Source of the DNA: Nothopassalora personata
Lineage: Eukaryota; Ascomycota; Dothideomycetes; Mycosphaerellales; Mycosphaerellaceae
Assembly (NCBI GenBank): GCA_033816765.1
Contig: CM066291.1
Coordinates: 5,022,001-5,086,000 of the forward strand
DNA: 64,000 nucleotides
Direction of reading: 5' to 3'
Part shown: positions 43,501 through 55,370 of the stretch, one piece after another
Position numbering within the stretch: the stretch's first letter is position 1
How the letters are laid out: each line of letters opens with the position of its first letter
The notes under the pieces: generated by a model
The model's input: the letters and a program-made list of their open reading frames with translations, nothing else
The model's database searches: none
Told to the model about the DNA's origin: nothing
Made by a program: the position numbers and the translations under genes

Positions 43501-43901
43501 GTAGTGAATTGTGCCCATGTTCCACTATTTCCACCGTTACCACGATCCGGCACGAATCTCCATACTTCTGTGCTGCTCGATCCCTTTATGCAATCTCCTG
43601 TGATGACGGTGATGTTACCAGAGGAGTCCACTGCGGCAGAGTATGGCGTTGAGCCTCCATCCTGTAGGAAGTCAGGTATGTTCGACACTGCAGTTGTACC
43701 TAGCCCAGTTGTTGCAAACTTCTTGCTCAGTTCAAATCTGCTCATGGATGCCTGATGACCAGCGTCGGCCGATGCCTGGAAGATGTATCCATATGATGCA
43801 TTTGGAGCGATCAGTATGCGCGCTGGGTTGTATGGCAGTGGATCGGCAAGCACAACTTCAACCAGAGCCAGCAGGCTCCAGGGCAGAAGCGTTGTTTTCA
43901 T
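40575..43901 (-). CDS. kelch-type single-pass membrane protein
   Basis: 1108 residues, single exon. Signal peptide MKTTLLPWSLLALVEVVLA. The extracellular half (to about residue 450) has kelch-like blade motifs: EYYMFGGMCPF, DFLLIGGHTQQ, EPRSGHTAVLSADGTSIIVL followed by GGW, and GHGAAMLPGGLMMVAGGYS. It also has many N-glycosylation sites. A transmembrane segment GLGVGLGIGVLALAGVTCLY follows, then KLKKEREDRERD on the inner face. The about 600-residue cytoplasmic tail is Ser/Arg-rich and looks disordered (RSSPSRTDDR, LGTTASPRRAVSDGG), with a polyalanine run near the end coded by GCT/GCA repeats (40624-40645). This is a known fungal layout (galactose-oxidase/kelch, then TM). Its role is likely at the cell surface; the partner is unknown. 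Confidence 0.82.
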   Translation of the reverse strand: MKTTLLPWSLLALVEVVLADPLPYNPARILIAPNASYGYIFQASADAGHQASMSRFELSKKFATTGLGTTAVSNIPDFLQDGGSTPYSAAVDSSGNITVITGDCIKGSSSTEVWRFVPDRGNGGNSGTWAQFTTSGDDLVPTTNWTGANYLANAIAFSGSVSKDAADMEYYMFGGMCPFSNASATTWASDAGYSQSMLAFSMNVSSGHDTRYDISSVATRGPPIAEAGFTITGLTPTYSMNATGKPQNQQQDFLLIGGHTQQAFINMSDVALFSVPQESWAFVPVEQSSSARTDLAKRQSSTIVEPRSGHTAVLSADGTSIIVLGGWVGDISNPAQPQLAILHLGSEYGGDASEAWTWSIPDQSSKFFSEDTGIYGHGAAMLPGGLMMVAGGYSISNSTSGQRKRAASQGIYLYNATSGAWVDSYDPPADLGTAGRGASSSGPLSTTSQRTGLGVGLGIGVLALAGVTCLYFWFMRKLKKEREDRERDLVCHSSNASFLALDQPYNVENAGVDGQGGDVYATSQVKQTVSTGLFSNISSSTRGLRKGLQNRPYMFHAAPRYDENRVNRGSGNIHPILERADEDDSIRGDEEVAAETDAVQRLRRVERVLDPGARTPERNLRELQRTLHTRSMPIRDPFADPDPNPLGSHPVSPLSPETLRRVPTHASREVSPVRRPLSTEMDGSMNWMLVEQPDDPFDPSDPSSGSSYGRSSPSRTDDRTSSTLSERSQQSHASNTSITRTMSTRTGALLAAALTKSRTEAEHESGAQSPVDERTSTMGTGSSTGRKSPYYFYRPSRKPVPEARSPVESRARTLAGPSNADKSTDSFMTAKSNFTQLQEEGQALLGGRPLMDRDDPYQRAMAATGPDVARRSSAMDHDLSVAPPRRQKGLIGSLRRALTAISNDRSFSFTSNAAEKQYEDESRTSSSSPTRYRKPVLGTTASPRRAVSDGGAWLKQKRGEIDWEKDKNFAPYRDNPHLDPGDWGEDLARRTSQDDRRAGEEWDVEGAVSKRDVQVMFTVPKARLRVVNADIDRASMRSASDGAVSRNNSVRDAIKHKESLRSVRSRSDGTGEADRIMATVQEGTSIHAAAAAATTAREPLGWDTPRLR

Positions 43902-44780
43902 AAGAATATAGGTCGGTGAGGTCGTCGTGGAGGCGGGGCGGGGTCGTGACAGTCATGAGTCGGTCGTAGTGTCGTTCAACGGATTCTACACCATGGCCTC
44001 GGAGATTCTCCGGCACAGCATATCTGTCGCGATAGGATGCAGCATGTGTAGCAAGAGCGTGGCCTGGTGGGACGAATGCAATTGAGTTAGCAGAACTCGG
44101 GCCAAGTGTAGCAGTAGTGAGTAGGTTAGTCGAGTATAGGTATGGAGAGGCAGGGCGTGTGCATCAGCTTCCTCGGATGCACAGAGTGGTCGAGTGCATG
44201 CAGACCCGTCAACAAACCGGGAATAGTGTGTACGACGCGTTCCAGCCACACGGGACTCGCTTACGACTGCTCTCCAGAGTCCAGTCTTGCAGCGACCGAT
44301 GGTAGCCTGTTCTTCCAGCCTGCTGCTATGCTTCCGTAGCGAGCCGCGTGCGTACTAGAACGATGAGAAGATGGCTGGCGTGAGAGTCGTTTGTTGTTTC
44401 GCGCCATCGTCGCCATGGTGATGTAGCGTGCCGCCGACTTGCACGAGCTCCTTCGCGCTGGCCAATCACGGGCTGTTAGTATGTAAAAGCCAAAATTCTG
44501 CGAACTCATGCCATGCCGACTGGGATGGGGGATTGAAAGCGCTGGCGTTCCCACCGCAGCGACCATCTCAGCGACCATCATCCGATTGCAGTCCACCTGA
44601 GCAATTTGTCGATCATAGCCAACCGACGTTGGAAGGTTATGCGATGACTGGCGGTTGCACGAGGTGAATGGTGTGAATGACCTGACCTTTCCGTGGTGAC
44701 CTGCAACGGCCTTTCCGGAGAGTGCTTGACTGCGGCGCAACATTTCGATCGATGATAAGAAGCAATGTTCCGCCCGTGCG
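43902..44780. other. intergenic, nothing supported
   Basis: The kelch gene promoter lies at its left edge. The minus-strand frame that runs across 44261-44780 continues from the broken lysozyme gene but shows no GH25 C-terminal motif; I regard it as noise. Confidence 0.45.
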
Positions 44781-44789
44781 ATGGACGAT

Positions 44790-45130
44790 GCCCTAGACAC
44801 TGACCTGACCTCTTGCGCCCGCCCTCGAAATCCAGCATTCCTGCCAAGGTCCGGCCGTCGTCGACCCACCCGCCGCCGTTTGCGAGGAAGAGGTTCGCTT
44901 CTTGAGACCCATCGCCGGTCCCGGAGGTGTAGTGGTCGCCGCCGCAAAGGAAACCTGCGGAGGTGTCGGTCGCTTTGATTATGACGAAGCGGATGCCGGC
45001 GGAGGCGAAGTCGATGGAGGATTGTAGCGGGACATGTCGAAGCCTTGGACGGAGAATGCGCGCTCCTCGAGGAAGGGGCGGAGGAGGCGCCAAGGGAGAG
45101 GGAAAGTGGAAGAATGGTGGTCAGCTTCAT
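44790..45130 (-). pseudogene. broken GH25 (Ch-type) lysozyme gene, N-terminal half
   Basis: Three frames carry one protein. Frame a, from the ATG at 45130, gives a signal-like MKLTTILPLSLSLGAS. Frame b gives FLEERAFSVQGFDMSRYN, the GH25 opening with its catalytic-site Asp. Frame c gives QSSIDFASAGIRFVIIKATD, then EANLFLANGGGW and GRTLAGMLDFEGG, the GH25 core up to its D-E-type motif. The b-to-c change is a one-base loss in TAC(C)AATCC. The a-to-b change is a second break. The second half of the domain is missing. The family cleaves peptidoglycan; here it should be inactive unless an assembly error caused the shifts. Confidence 0.6.
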
Positions 45131-46091
45131 GGTGAATGTCTTTGTAGGCGATTGGTGAATGCTTGATTGTTGGAGTGCGAGGCTACGCGAGGGCTTCTGG
45201 TAATACTTCCACCTCTACAGCAGTCGTAGTCTAGAAAGCCATGTGGCCGATCAACCTGCGAGTTCGTCAGTAGCAAAACCGACCTTTCGCTTGCAATCCG
45301 TCGCAAGAGGTAGCCCTGAAGTCACCGTCGCAGGATCGACAATCATAGTCACTCTCGCGATACTGGCTCTTCGAACGGATCACTTCCTTTATAGGCAGGA
45401 GAGTAAAAACATAAGCTCAGCAAAGCTTTAGAGCCGCAGTAGCTACAGTACGGGACCTGGGATCCAGGACAAGATCTGCTTCGTGCAGGGTTATAATTCG
45501 CGTGTATGGTCTGCATAAAAGGTAAGCGAGCAAGGTGCGTAGAGGGAAGTGAGTGATCGCCGCCGATCGACTTGCCTGATGTGCACGTGGTTACATGTAT
45601 TGTACGAGCTGTACTAATTTTGGCCGATATATTGGAGACTTTCGGACGTTGTTGTCGAACTAGCCATCGCTCTAAACGTTAGTACGACCACGCGAGTGAT
45701 GATGAATGTAGTGGCATTCGTGGTGCTAGTCGATGTGCTATTGCTTGTGATGCGTACCATGCACCTGATTGGCTGTCTGTGTTAGCAGGAGCCCAGTACT
45801 TCAGGTTCACAACCGCGCCTGCGCCGTGGATGCAAGATGCAATCGCTCTGGCTACAAGGATGGGAGGTGAGTTCCACTTGGTGGCAAGAGTCAGGCAACA
45901 AGTCGACCAAAGCAGGTTCCTCTGGCATGAGTATTTACAATTGGTACTATCCAGTATGGTAGAAACCCTTTACCGCCACTTCCCAGCCTCTAAAGATCAG
46001 CCATGCCTACTCCGTCTCTATAACTTCCACGCCCTTCTCAGAACGCCACAATGTGTCCAGACCACATAGTCAGTGACAACAGACGGAACCC
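45131..46091. other. intergenic, nothing supported
   Basis: Short frames only (plus 45243-45431 and 45779-46069). None has a domain or a homologous relic, and 46070-46091 is the 3' end flank of the peroxidase. Confidence 0.5.
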
Positions 46092-47192
46092 TCATTCCGT
46101 TCTCTTAAACCTAATCCTCGCCTCCTCCCCACTCTTGAACGGCACTCCCAGCTCAAAAAGCTTCACCACGACATCCGAAAAGTCCCGGAAGAACTTCTCC
46201 TGATCTTCCGCGTACTGCTTGGCATACTTCCGCATGCTATCGTCTTTGATGATAGCCATATCCGTCGGCAACATCATCAACGTCTTCGTCCCTGCATCTT
46301 CATACTGCTTCGGCCCGCCCCACTTCTTCCACTGCCACTTCTCATTAAACAGCAACTTGTAGTAATCGTTGGTCAGCGTGATCGGTGAGAATGTCCACGG
46401 CCCATCGAAGCCCGAACGATCTGTGTGACAGCGTCCGAGAGCGTGTGCGCCGGAGAGCGCGACGATTTCCTGGTCGTTGAAGCCCATTCGGCCGAAAATG
46501 GCGCGGAGGTGGTTCTGTTCCTTCGATCCATCGGGAAGACGGCCATCAGGTGTGCAGAAGCTTACATCCCGGTCCGAGCGACCTGGTCGCCATGGGATAT
46601 CGGGACCTCCCATTTCTTGGACTGCGCAAGCTGCTGCGAGGGTCCAGAGGTCGGAGTATGTGATCCAGGGAAACTGCTCGTGGATTGGCTCGAGGAAGTT
46701 CTGGGCTATTGTGAGGCCTGCGTTTGCGCCGTGCTCTCTCTCGGGTGCGAAGCGCATTGTTGCTCCATTGGAGCCGCCGGTTTTGGTTTGGGCGTCGTAG
46801 GTGCCCGAGGCGTGCCAGCCTAGGCGCAGGAGGACGGGGCCGTACGAGCCGTCGTCGTAGTCGTCTTCTTCGATTAGCTTGGCTGCTATAGCGTTGTAGA
46901 CTTCTTGGTAGTCTTCTGCTGTGGGAGAGAATTTGCCGGGCTCTTCGGCGAGGGGGTGGTGCTTCTGGACGAAGGTGTAGTAGCCTGCCACGCCGAGAGC
47001 TAGACTTGCTGCTGCGCTGGACCAGATATATGAGCCATTGTTGTTTGACTGTGATTTTGAGCTGGAGTAGCCACGTCGTGCATGTTGTTGGAAGCCACGA
47101 GCTATTGACTGATGAGTTGCAGCAGGTCGGAGGGCCTGGGTTGCCGGTGTTGAGCGTATTGCTCGCGTGAATGTTCTGCTTGCTGAAGCCAT
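46092..47192 (-). CDS. CCP1: cytochrome c peroxidase, mitochondrial
   Basis: 366 residues, single exon. A basic presequence ([20 protein letters not shown]...) is followed by a hydrophobic segment [20 protein letters not shown], the bipartite signal that sends yeast Ccp1 to the intermembrane space. The class I heme peroxidase core has the distal motif [14 protein letters not shown] (Arg, Trp, His) and the proximal heme-ligand motif [13 protein letters not shown], then [11 protein letters not shown] with the radical-forming Trp. It ends FKRTE. It reduces H2O2 with electrons from cytochrome c. The length is near the yeast enzyme (361). Intact, no intron needed. Confidence 0.95.
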   Translation of the reverse strand: MASASRTFTRAIRSTPATQALRPAATHQSIARGFQQHARRGYSSSKSQSNNNGSYIWSSAAASLALGVAGYYTFVQKHHPLAEEPGKFSPTAEDYQEVYNAIAAKLIEEDDYDDGSYGPVLLRLGWHASGTYDAQTKTGGSNGATMRFAPEREHGANAGLTIAQNFLEPIHEQFPWITYSDLWTLAAACAVQEMGGPDIPWRPGRSDRDVSFCTPDGRLPDGSKEQNHLRAIFGRMGFNDQEIVALSGAHALGRCHTDRSGFDGPWTFSPITLTNDYYKLLFNEKWQWKKWGGPKQYEDAGTKTLMMLPTDMAIIKDDSMRKYAKQYAEDQEKFFRDFSDVVVKLFELGVPFKSGEEARIRFKRTE

Positions 47193-48289
47193 TGGGGTGT
47201 TTTGTCTAGTGCGGTGCAGGACGAGGGAAGACTGGTGCTAGAGTCGAGTTATAATAAGGCGGAATTGTAGTGGCAGGACTGGCTTCTAGAACAGCACTTG
47301 ATTATGCAGATTGTGCTGAAGCGTACTCGTAGGGCACGAACGAGGATGTGGTAAGCAAGACCTAGGCGTGTCTTTACTGGGACAAAAAGTGTCGTATACC
47401 CATGCCTCGCGGTCCTGCACAGGCCATGGCCGAGGTGCGACCATCCGTAAAGGCCATACCGATGTTGGGGCGAACATATCAGCATCGTTTGCTTTGTCGT
47501 TCGGGCTCCACAGAGGTTGTCATCAATTCTGGGATGTCTTATCGATATGTACATGGAGCATCATGCAGCGAGATGACAGCCACGCCACGTGCTATTCTAT
47601 CCCATATAATGGAGGAACCTGTGATGACTGAGTCGTGAAGGGCGTAGCATCCTTCATCGTCAGATTGCAGGAAGAGGACCTGTACCTGCAGCCAACGCAA
47701 GATATCGCGTTAGAACGCGTCCCGAAAAAATATCGGAAGGCTCTGCCGGAGAGATCCTTGCACGTGCATCGCTGCTGGGTTCCCCTTTTGGGCTCTTCCG
47801 AGCGAGCTTAAAGTACTTGTTGCTGGAAAGATATCCGCACAACTTCTCTGCAAAACGTTGCGATGCCATTCTCGGCTGGGTACAGTCGTGCCGGAAGTCA
47901 TTGGCAGGAATGTACGGAGCCATCTGTGTCCTCACATGTGTCACCAATGTCCGGAGACGCTGTCAATTATTGGCTTCCCCTATAGTTAGCTGCTGGGGAT
48001 GGTTTGCCCTGACCCGAAAGTGGGAGAACGAGGATATCTGAATCAACCTTGAGCCAATTCCGTAGTGGACCTTCCCGCCAGGTCCTGCGATCTGACCCGC
48101 CCGCTCAATGGTCGCGATTGCCAGGTCTTCCATGTACTCGCCGCCTTGTCGAGATTACTCTATTATTATGTCGTAGACCGTTGCTATAGAGACCAGCTTG
48201 CCACATAGATCCCGATGCCCCAACTCTTTCGAGACGTCGAAAGGGTTGGCGTAAGAATCCTCGTCCTCCTAACTGGGAGTTGGTGAAGG
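47193..48289. other. 1.1-kb gap, nothing supported
   Basis: Promoter of the peroxidase at the left. Several overlapping frames of 60-100 codons on both strands, none with a recognisable motif. The A/T and G/C content is mixed, and no repeat was found. Confidence 0.45.
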
Positions 48290-48713
48290 CTTCCACTGAT
48301 GCCACTAGCCTAATCTATCAACAGGCGGTTGACAAACGTACATCCGTCTCCATGATGCGCCCTTGCGGGCGAAAGGCTTGTCGCGACGGAGCTTCAATGT
48401 CTATGCCATGGCATCCGCCGCAAATCCAATGCGCTTTTCATGCGGTCGGGATGATCAGGGTTCAGCGTGAGTAGCCATCCAAAGCTCTTTTTTTTTGGAA
48501 AGGGTTGACCAGGGATCTGTCGAGGTCCAAGACTGGCTTGAGGAAGAGATTCGGCCGTAGTGTGTCAGACTCGCGGATAATGGCATTCCAGACTCGGCAG
48601 ACATGTTGAACGTTGATCAACGCGCGTGGTGTTGCAAACTCCAGGAAGATAGTGACAAGCTCGTTGACGGCGAAGAAGCGGTTGCAGGCATCGAGGTGTG
48701 GTGGCGTGTCCAT
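48290..48713 (-). pseudogene. F-box protein gene relic
   Basis: The minus strand begins MDTPPHLDACNRFFAVNELV and continues TIFLEFATPRALINVQHVCR then VWNAIIRESDTLRPNLFLKP. That is a clear fungal F-box. The frame is lost at a run of nine A (T at 48487-48495). Later, in another frame, comes KGASWRRMYVCQPPV, the ASWR-MLV-QPP motif that normally follows about 70 residues after the F-box. There are stops on the way. The order of parts shows one former gene of usual layout; the break makes a product beyond the F-box unlikely. Confidence 0.55.
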
Positions 48714-49222
48714 GAATTGGGGCTTCAAACTTGCCAGCGCTAGTAACTACTCACATAAGATGATGAAGGGTGTGTGATGATGTCGCGGCAAGTAAGGACG
48801 ACTACTCGTGCATCGGGTCGTAGCTGTACATAGACGACTACAGGGATTACTGCTTGTGGTGGAGCTCAGAGTGTGGTCATATCGTGGACAGTAGTACCTA
48901 ATTTCAGTGTCCACACATTCGCTGGTCATCATGATCGTACTTCGATCGCTCCCAGGAAGAAATGAATGACGGGGTGAATGTTGTACGAGCAGGAGTGAAA
49001 ACTGAGCCAGAAGGGAACGAGTGCGAGGTGCGAACCGGCTGACGTTGGTGTGGTTTGTGGTCTGAATCTCTTGACTGACATCATTGAAGGCAGTGTTTAC
49101 ATGTTCTGATTGCTTGAGTAATCCTTTGGATAACCTCTGACTGAAGCTGTACATGTGACACGGTGCTTACTGCTGAGAGATTGGTCCATCAGAGCAGCGA
49201 GCACGACCATAACGTATTCAAC
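48714..49222. other. intergenic, promoter of the RQC1-like gene
   Basis: No gene seen. The open frame at 49154-48747 (minus) has no motif. The region immediately left of 49223 should be the promoter and 5' UTR of the next gene. Confidence 0.5.
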
Positions 49223-51409
49223 ATGTCTTCTCGCGCACTGCGGAAAGCGCAACGCGAGAAGGAGGAACAGGATCGCCTGAAGCAACTGGAGCAGGAAGCA
49301 CAAGCGCTGCAGGATGAGGAATCAGATGATGAGGCTCCAGTGGCCCATCCGAATAAGAGCGCATTTGCCATGCTTCTCGAGGACGAGGACGAACTTGAAG
49401 AGGCACATGGGGACGTAGACGAGGAGGACACAATCGCGGAAGCACCGGCGCCCGAATCAATACCTAAGGTGACATCCAAGAAGAAGAAAAAGAAGAAGAA
49501 GACGGCGCAGAACTCGGGAGGTTCTGCAACACCAGGGGTTGGCAAAGAGCAAGATATGGACGAGATCGATGCAGCGTTGAAGGAGCTGTCCATGAGCAAG
49601 AACACGTCACAAGCCACTACGACCGCTGGTATGGATCAGACCGTCAATGAGGCGAGCAAGCTACTTGCAATCGACACAAACCATCTACATGCACAGAACG
49701 AGATGCGAAGACTGTTCGGCCGAGCTGCACTTCAGCAAGAGGATGATGAACAACCAGCACCCGAAGCTGTAGGTGGCAACAGGAGGCAGCAGAGACGAGT
49801 ACAACAAGTTGGCCTCGCGCAGGCCTTACGAGGGCAGCAGCAAGGGGGACGATCTGGCCTCTCATCTGTCGCTCTGCGGAGGAACATCTTCATCCAGGGC
49901 AAAGAAGAGTGGCCGATGGCAACAAGTGGTGGTCTGAGCATGGATGTCGAAGAGAAGCGGGCAGATGGCACTGTGCTGTATCGATTCGCACACAACACAG
50001 CCTACCAAGATGTACAGTCCCAGTTCGAGACATGCGTAGCATCAATGGACCCAAACAGACTTGTTGCACTGCTACGACTCAACCCATATCACATCTCTAC
50101 GCTCTTGCAAGTCTCAGAAATTGCCAAGCAAGATCGCGACCACGCAACATCTGGCGATCTGCTCGAACGTGCTCTCTTCTCCTACGGACGATCTGTTCAC
50201 AGCACATTCGCCAAGAACCTGGCAGAAGGCAAAGCACGACTCGATTTCAGACGAGAGGAGAACCGCGAGTTCTGGCTTGCCAGCTGGCGATACATGCAGA
50301 ATCTGACCATGCGTGCTACTTGGAGAACAGTCTACGAATGGGCAAAGCTACTGCTGTCACTATCGCCCGAAGACGATCCCTACGCTCTCTGGCTTGTACT
50401 CGACCAATACGCACTGAGATCACGCCAGGATCTCGACTACCTGAATATCAGCCGCAATGCCACGTTCAAAGCTGTCCACCACGACATGCCGAATGTGCAG
50501 CTAAGTCAAGGTCTTGCAGAGTTCCGAGCTGGCAACCAAGGCAAGGGCAAGCAAGCGCTGTTCACTGCGATAGGCAAGTACCCTTGGGTCGTAGCAAGAT
50601 TGTGTCAAGAGCTCAATCTTGATCCGCCGCCTGGAGTCTGGGGCAAGGAAGCAAGAACAGAACGTGAGAAGCTGCACGCAGAGCTTTACGCAACTCGAGC
50701 AAAAGACCTCTGGAACACACCGGAAACCACGGCTCTGCTCAACGAGATCGCCAGCGCTTTACCTCCCGATACACCTTCCGCGACCGTTGATGCAGCAGAG
50801 ATTACCCGCGAAGAAGCACGCCACGTTCTTCTTTCTGACGTAGCTGCCCTCATAGCTTTGATCCCTCGAAGCTACACTTCCCAGCTCGAAAGCTCATCCG
50901 ACCCACTTCCCCCCGAAGATTCCTACATGTCCTACCTCTCCCGTGTGAACGGCCGCTCCCGAGGAAGTGGCGGCCAAATGGGCCTTGATCAGATCGAGAA
51001 CAGCGTCCGCGAGATCCAAAACCTTCATCAGTTCTTCGCGCGGCTGTTTCCTTGGTTTGGACGTGGCGTTCAAGGGAACGAAGACGCCGAGCACGACAAC
51101 GACGGCGCCGCTGATGATGAAGATGAGGCCCTCGACGAGTTGGGTGTCCCTCCTGACCAGGAAACTCTCATGCGGCAAGTTGAGGCGGCTGGTGTCTCGC
51201 GGCAGGAGTTTCAAGAACGTGCGCAACGACTTAGTACGCTTCAGGCTCAGCTGTTCGGTGGTGGTGCGGATGTGGGGGCCGAGACGTTGGCCAGGATTGC
51301 ATCGGAGCAAGGTGAGAATGCTTCCGCGCGGCGCGAGGACGAGGAAGGCGAGGGCGTGATCGGTCGACCTCATCAACCGAGAGTTGAGGACGGTCCTGAT
51401 GAAGATTGA
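49223..51409 (+). CDS. RQC1: RQC1/TCF25-family ribosome quality control protein
   Basis: 728 residues from the ATG at 49223 (MSSRALRKAQREKEEQDRLK), the conserved start of the family; an in-frame ATG 60 bp upstream is less likely. An acidic and poly-lysine N-terminus (KKKKKKKK at about residues 88-95) is typical of Rqc1. The TCF25 domain follows: LSMDVEEK, YRFAHNTAYQDVQSQF, LVALLRLNPYHISTLLQVSE, LERALFSYGRSVHSTF, WRYMQNLTMRATWRTVYEWA, KYPWVVARLCQEL. In yeast, Rqc1 works with Ltn1, Rqc2 and Cdc48 on stalled 60S subunits and promotes K48-linked ubiquitin chains on nascent chains. The gene is intact. Confidence 0.9.
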   Translation: MSSRALRKAQREKEEQDRLKQLEQEAQALQDEESDDEAPVAHPNKSAFAMLLEDEDELEEAHGDVDEEDTIAEAPAPESIPKVTSKKKKKKKKTAQNSGGSATPGVGKEQDMDEIDAALKELSMSKNTSQATTTAGMDQTVNEASKLLAIDTNHLHAQNEMRRLFGRAALQQEDDEQPAPEAVGGNRRQQRRVQQVGLAQALRGQQQGGRSGLSSVALRRNIFIQGKEEWPMATSGGLSMDVEEKRADGTVLYRFAHNTAYQDVQSQFETCVASMDPNRLVALLRLNPYHISTLLQVSEIAKQDRDHATSGDLLERALFSYGRSVHSTFAKNLAEGKARLDFRREENREFWLASWRYMQNLTMRATWRTVYEWAKLLLSLSPEDDPYALWLVLDQYALRSRQDLDYLNISRNATFKAVHHDMPNVQLSQGLAEFRAGNQGKGKQALFTAIGKYPWVVARLCQELNLDPPPGVWGKEARTEREKLHAELYATRAKDLWNTPETTALLNEIASALPPDTPSATVDAAEITREEARHVLLSDVAALIALIPRSYTSQLESSSDPLPPEDSYMSYLSRVNGRSRGSGGQMGLDQIENSVREIQNLHQFFARLFPWFGRGVQGNEDAEHDNDGAADDEDEALDELGVPPDQETLMRQVEAAGVSRQEFQERAQRLSTLQAQLFGGGADVGAETLARIASEQGENASARREDEEGEGVIGRPHQPRVEDGPDED

Positions 51410-51829
51410 CCTGTACCCCGGTCCGCGCAGTTCGATTTCATGGTTCGGCAAGCCTTCTAACGACGACTTCGTCGGTATAGCATCTGGTCCAGGAGGGACT
51501 CCGTTCGGGTCGGTACTTACACATTTTGCCATGTACGAGCAGCGCCGCAACCGGCCGACGTAGCTATCAGCTCCTCCGTCATGCAACGCTGTGTTGCACG
51601 ACGCTAACAACCATATTTTCCTGTCGAGGATAAGCGGGAGGGCCTTCCATGGCCGTCTTTCACATAGCGAGGAGACAAGTAGTAGTCTGCCATCACAGCA
51701 TTGGCCAGGCTAAGAATTACTTCACATTTCTTCATTCGTGGATTTGTTCAATTCTCTCTTTCGTCACTCGGCATCTGCAGAAAGGCTTGAAATAGATAAC
51801 ACAGAGCATCTACCAAATCCGGTTCAACT
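51410..51829. other. intergenic, nothing supported
   Basis: 3' flanks of RQC1 (plus) and the HET relic (minus). No gene. Confidence 0.5.
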
Positions 51830-53133
51830 CTAGACCAGTACGAAGTCTCGTAACTTGACACCACGAGACTCGAGAGCCTCAGCATCACATCGCGGATCAG
51901 CTTCGATATTCCAACACCGCTCTTTGGTGTAACGACGCTCATAAAGTGGGTGATAGGGACTATCCAGGCGCGTGACATCTTCCCACTCCTCCGGCAAAGG
52001 AAGCAGACGAGGATCATCAAATGTTATCTCTCCGGTCCCCACGTCTCTCAATGCCGCATCACGAAGCCATCACTGATGCTCCAGACAGACTCATACAGAG
52101 CTGGCACCTCACCAAGAACTGCTTCGCCAGCCATAATACTCTTGACATATGCCTTGCCCAAGCCTTGGAAAGTTCCATTTTGTAACGGCCGCAAAGCAAG
52201 CGGCACACTGCCATCCAAGCAGGACTGATACTATATCTCCCTCTTCACATGGTGGTCCTAAACACATCAAGTGGAGTAAGGAGTCCAAGTCGTTCATCTG
52301 GAGCATGTAATGAGTGGCCCACTCCAGAAAGATTGACACTGACAGTCACTGAGCCTCATGCTGCTGAGCTGAACTGACCGCGTCTGGGAAGCACGCATAT
52401 AGAGAAGACTCATCGATATGAATTCGAACAAGATGCCACCGCGGTCTCCTGTTGATATTGCTTTCACTAAGCAAGCTATTCCAGAGGCTCGAAACTGGTA
52501 CCGCCTGGTCTCGTTGCGACCACAAATGAGTGATGACTTTGTACCTCCCATGTGTACTTCTTGCCATATCTAAAGCCTCGAGAACCATGGACGACCAAGC
52601 AATTGGATTAATGCTGATACTTCTTCCCTCGAGAATGGTGCCTTGCCCTGGAGGCTCCCCGAACCGCTTCATGCCCGTCATTGACAGCCTTAATCCACTT
52701 GGACGTCTCATCGTAAGCGACATGACCACAGGCTTCGCCAATCACAGCCATGGCAACGTCGCTATCGTGAAATCGAGGTCCAAGCCAGTACAAGAGACCT
52801 TCAGCTTGTTTGTACATCGTCATCATCAGCTGCACCTGCTGTGCTCGCTCCTCGAGGTTGCTCTGGTCAATGCAGATTGCATCGAGCCATAGCGGTCGGT
52901 CTTGATATCTGCAACGCAAGCACCTCAAAACTTGTGCACAGTTTCGTGTAACGTTCAAGGTCTAGGAGAATGGGTGACCGATATGGATCGCCGCAGGATT
53001 GGTCTCTGCGCCCCAATACGTAGGATAAAACTTCGTACGCTCTTGTGCCAGGCGTTCGCAGACAATATGGCGCGGATGGGAAAATGCCAATTTCCGGATG
53101 AGAGAAGCATGGTCCTGATCTCGTCCTTGCCAT
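51830..53133 (-). pseudogene. HET-domain (heterokaryon incompatibility) protein gene, broken
   Basis: HET parts occur in order on the minus strand. YEVLSYV occurs near 53040. After a one-base shift the frame reads WGAETNPAAIHIGHPFS, stop (TAG), TLNVTRNCAQVLRCL, RPLWLDAICIDQSN, ERAQQVQLM and LLYWLGPRF. After another shift it reads SALIQLLGRPWFSRL, stop (TAG for a Trp codon), IWQEVHM. The tail reads DPRCDAEALESRGVKLRDFV up to 51830. These are the three HET blocks (SYVWG; LWIDAICIDQ; RPWF-R-WIWQE) plus the usual C-terminal tail. The stops are Gln/Trp-type TAG, and there are at least three frame changes. HET proteins trigger non-self cell death in fungi; this copy cannot make one. Confidence 0.75.
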
Positions 53134-53789
53134 GACTACTTCTTGACGGTTATCTCTGCCTTCATTCGATCGATATTAGGACTGAGTGGGCGGCCATGTT
53201 GATTCGCACCGGAAACGGACTGAAGGGAAGCAGACCTGTACGGTATTCCCCACTACTTGCAGCTTGTAGCGACCGAGTCGAGATGCTGTCTATGGTAGCT
53301 GGCTTCAACGGAAGAAGACTTTGGTCGGGCGCTCTGTCGATGACTGGGACCAGAGTGGGTGCTACTGTGCGTTGTGAGGAAGTCAGAGATTCACGTTGTT
53401 GCAACCATAGCCACTTCATGAAGCACTGCGCCACCGCCGCGATGCTGAGGCCGCATCTCTGCCCAAGGATTGCAGACCATGCTTGCTGAAGCTGTCGGCG
53501 CCGCACAAAAACGGTCGAGCGGCAGTGGGAGAATCCACGCCCGAAGAGGGGCGAAGTGCGAGAGGGCGTTCTATACAAGAGATGAAGTGAGAGGTTAGCC
53601 CTCAACGATCCCTCCTTCCTCGCATCGAGAAGTGGTCTTGGTAAAACAGCCCGCACGTGGCGAGCCAAACAGACCTCGGAAGAAGAGTGCTCTCAGGGTA
53701 GCGACACGTAGATCTCTAACTCGACGCCGCCGAAATGCATTTTCATAATGACATGCCTCCCAATCATACCTCATTCTTTCCCAGCAAGC
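53134..53789. other. intergenic, nothing certain
   Basis: The minus-strand frame 53668-53162 (168 codons) has no domain. It might contain the lost N-terminus of the HET gene but I cannot show it. 53750-53789 is the 3' flank of the aminopeptidase. Confidence 0.4.
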
Positions 53790-55370
<1,581 letters not shown>

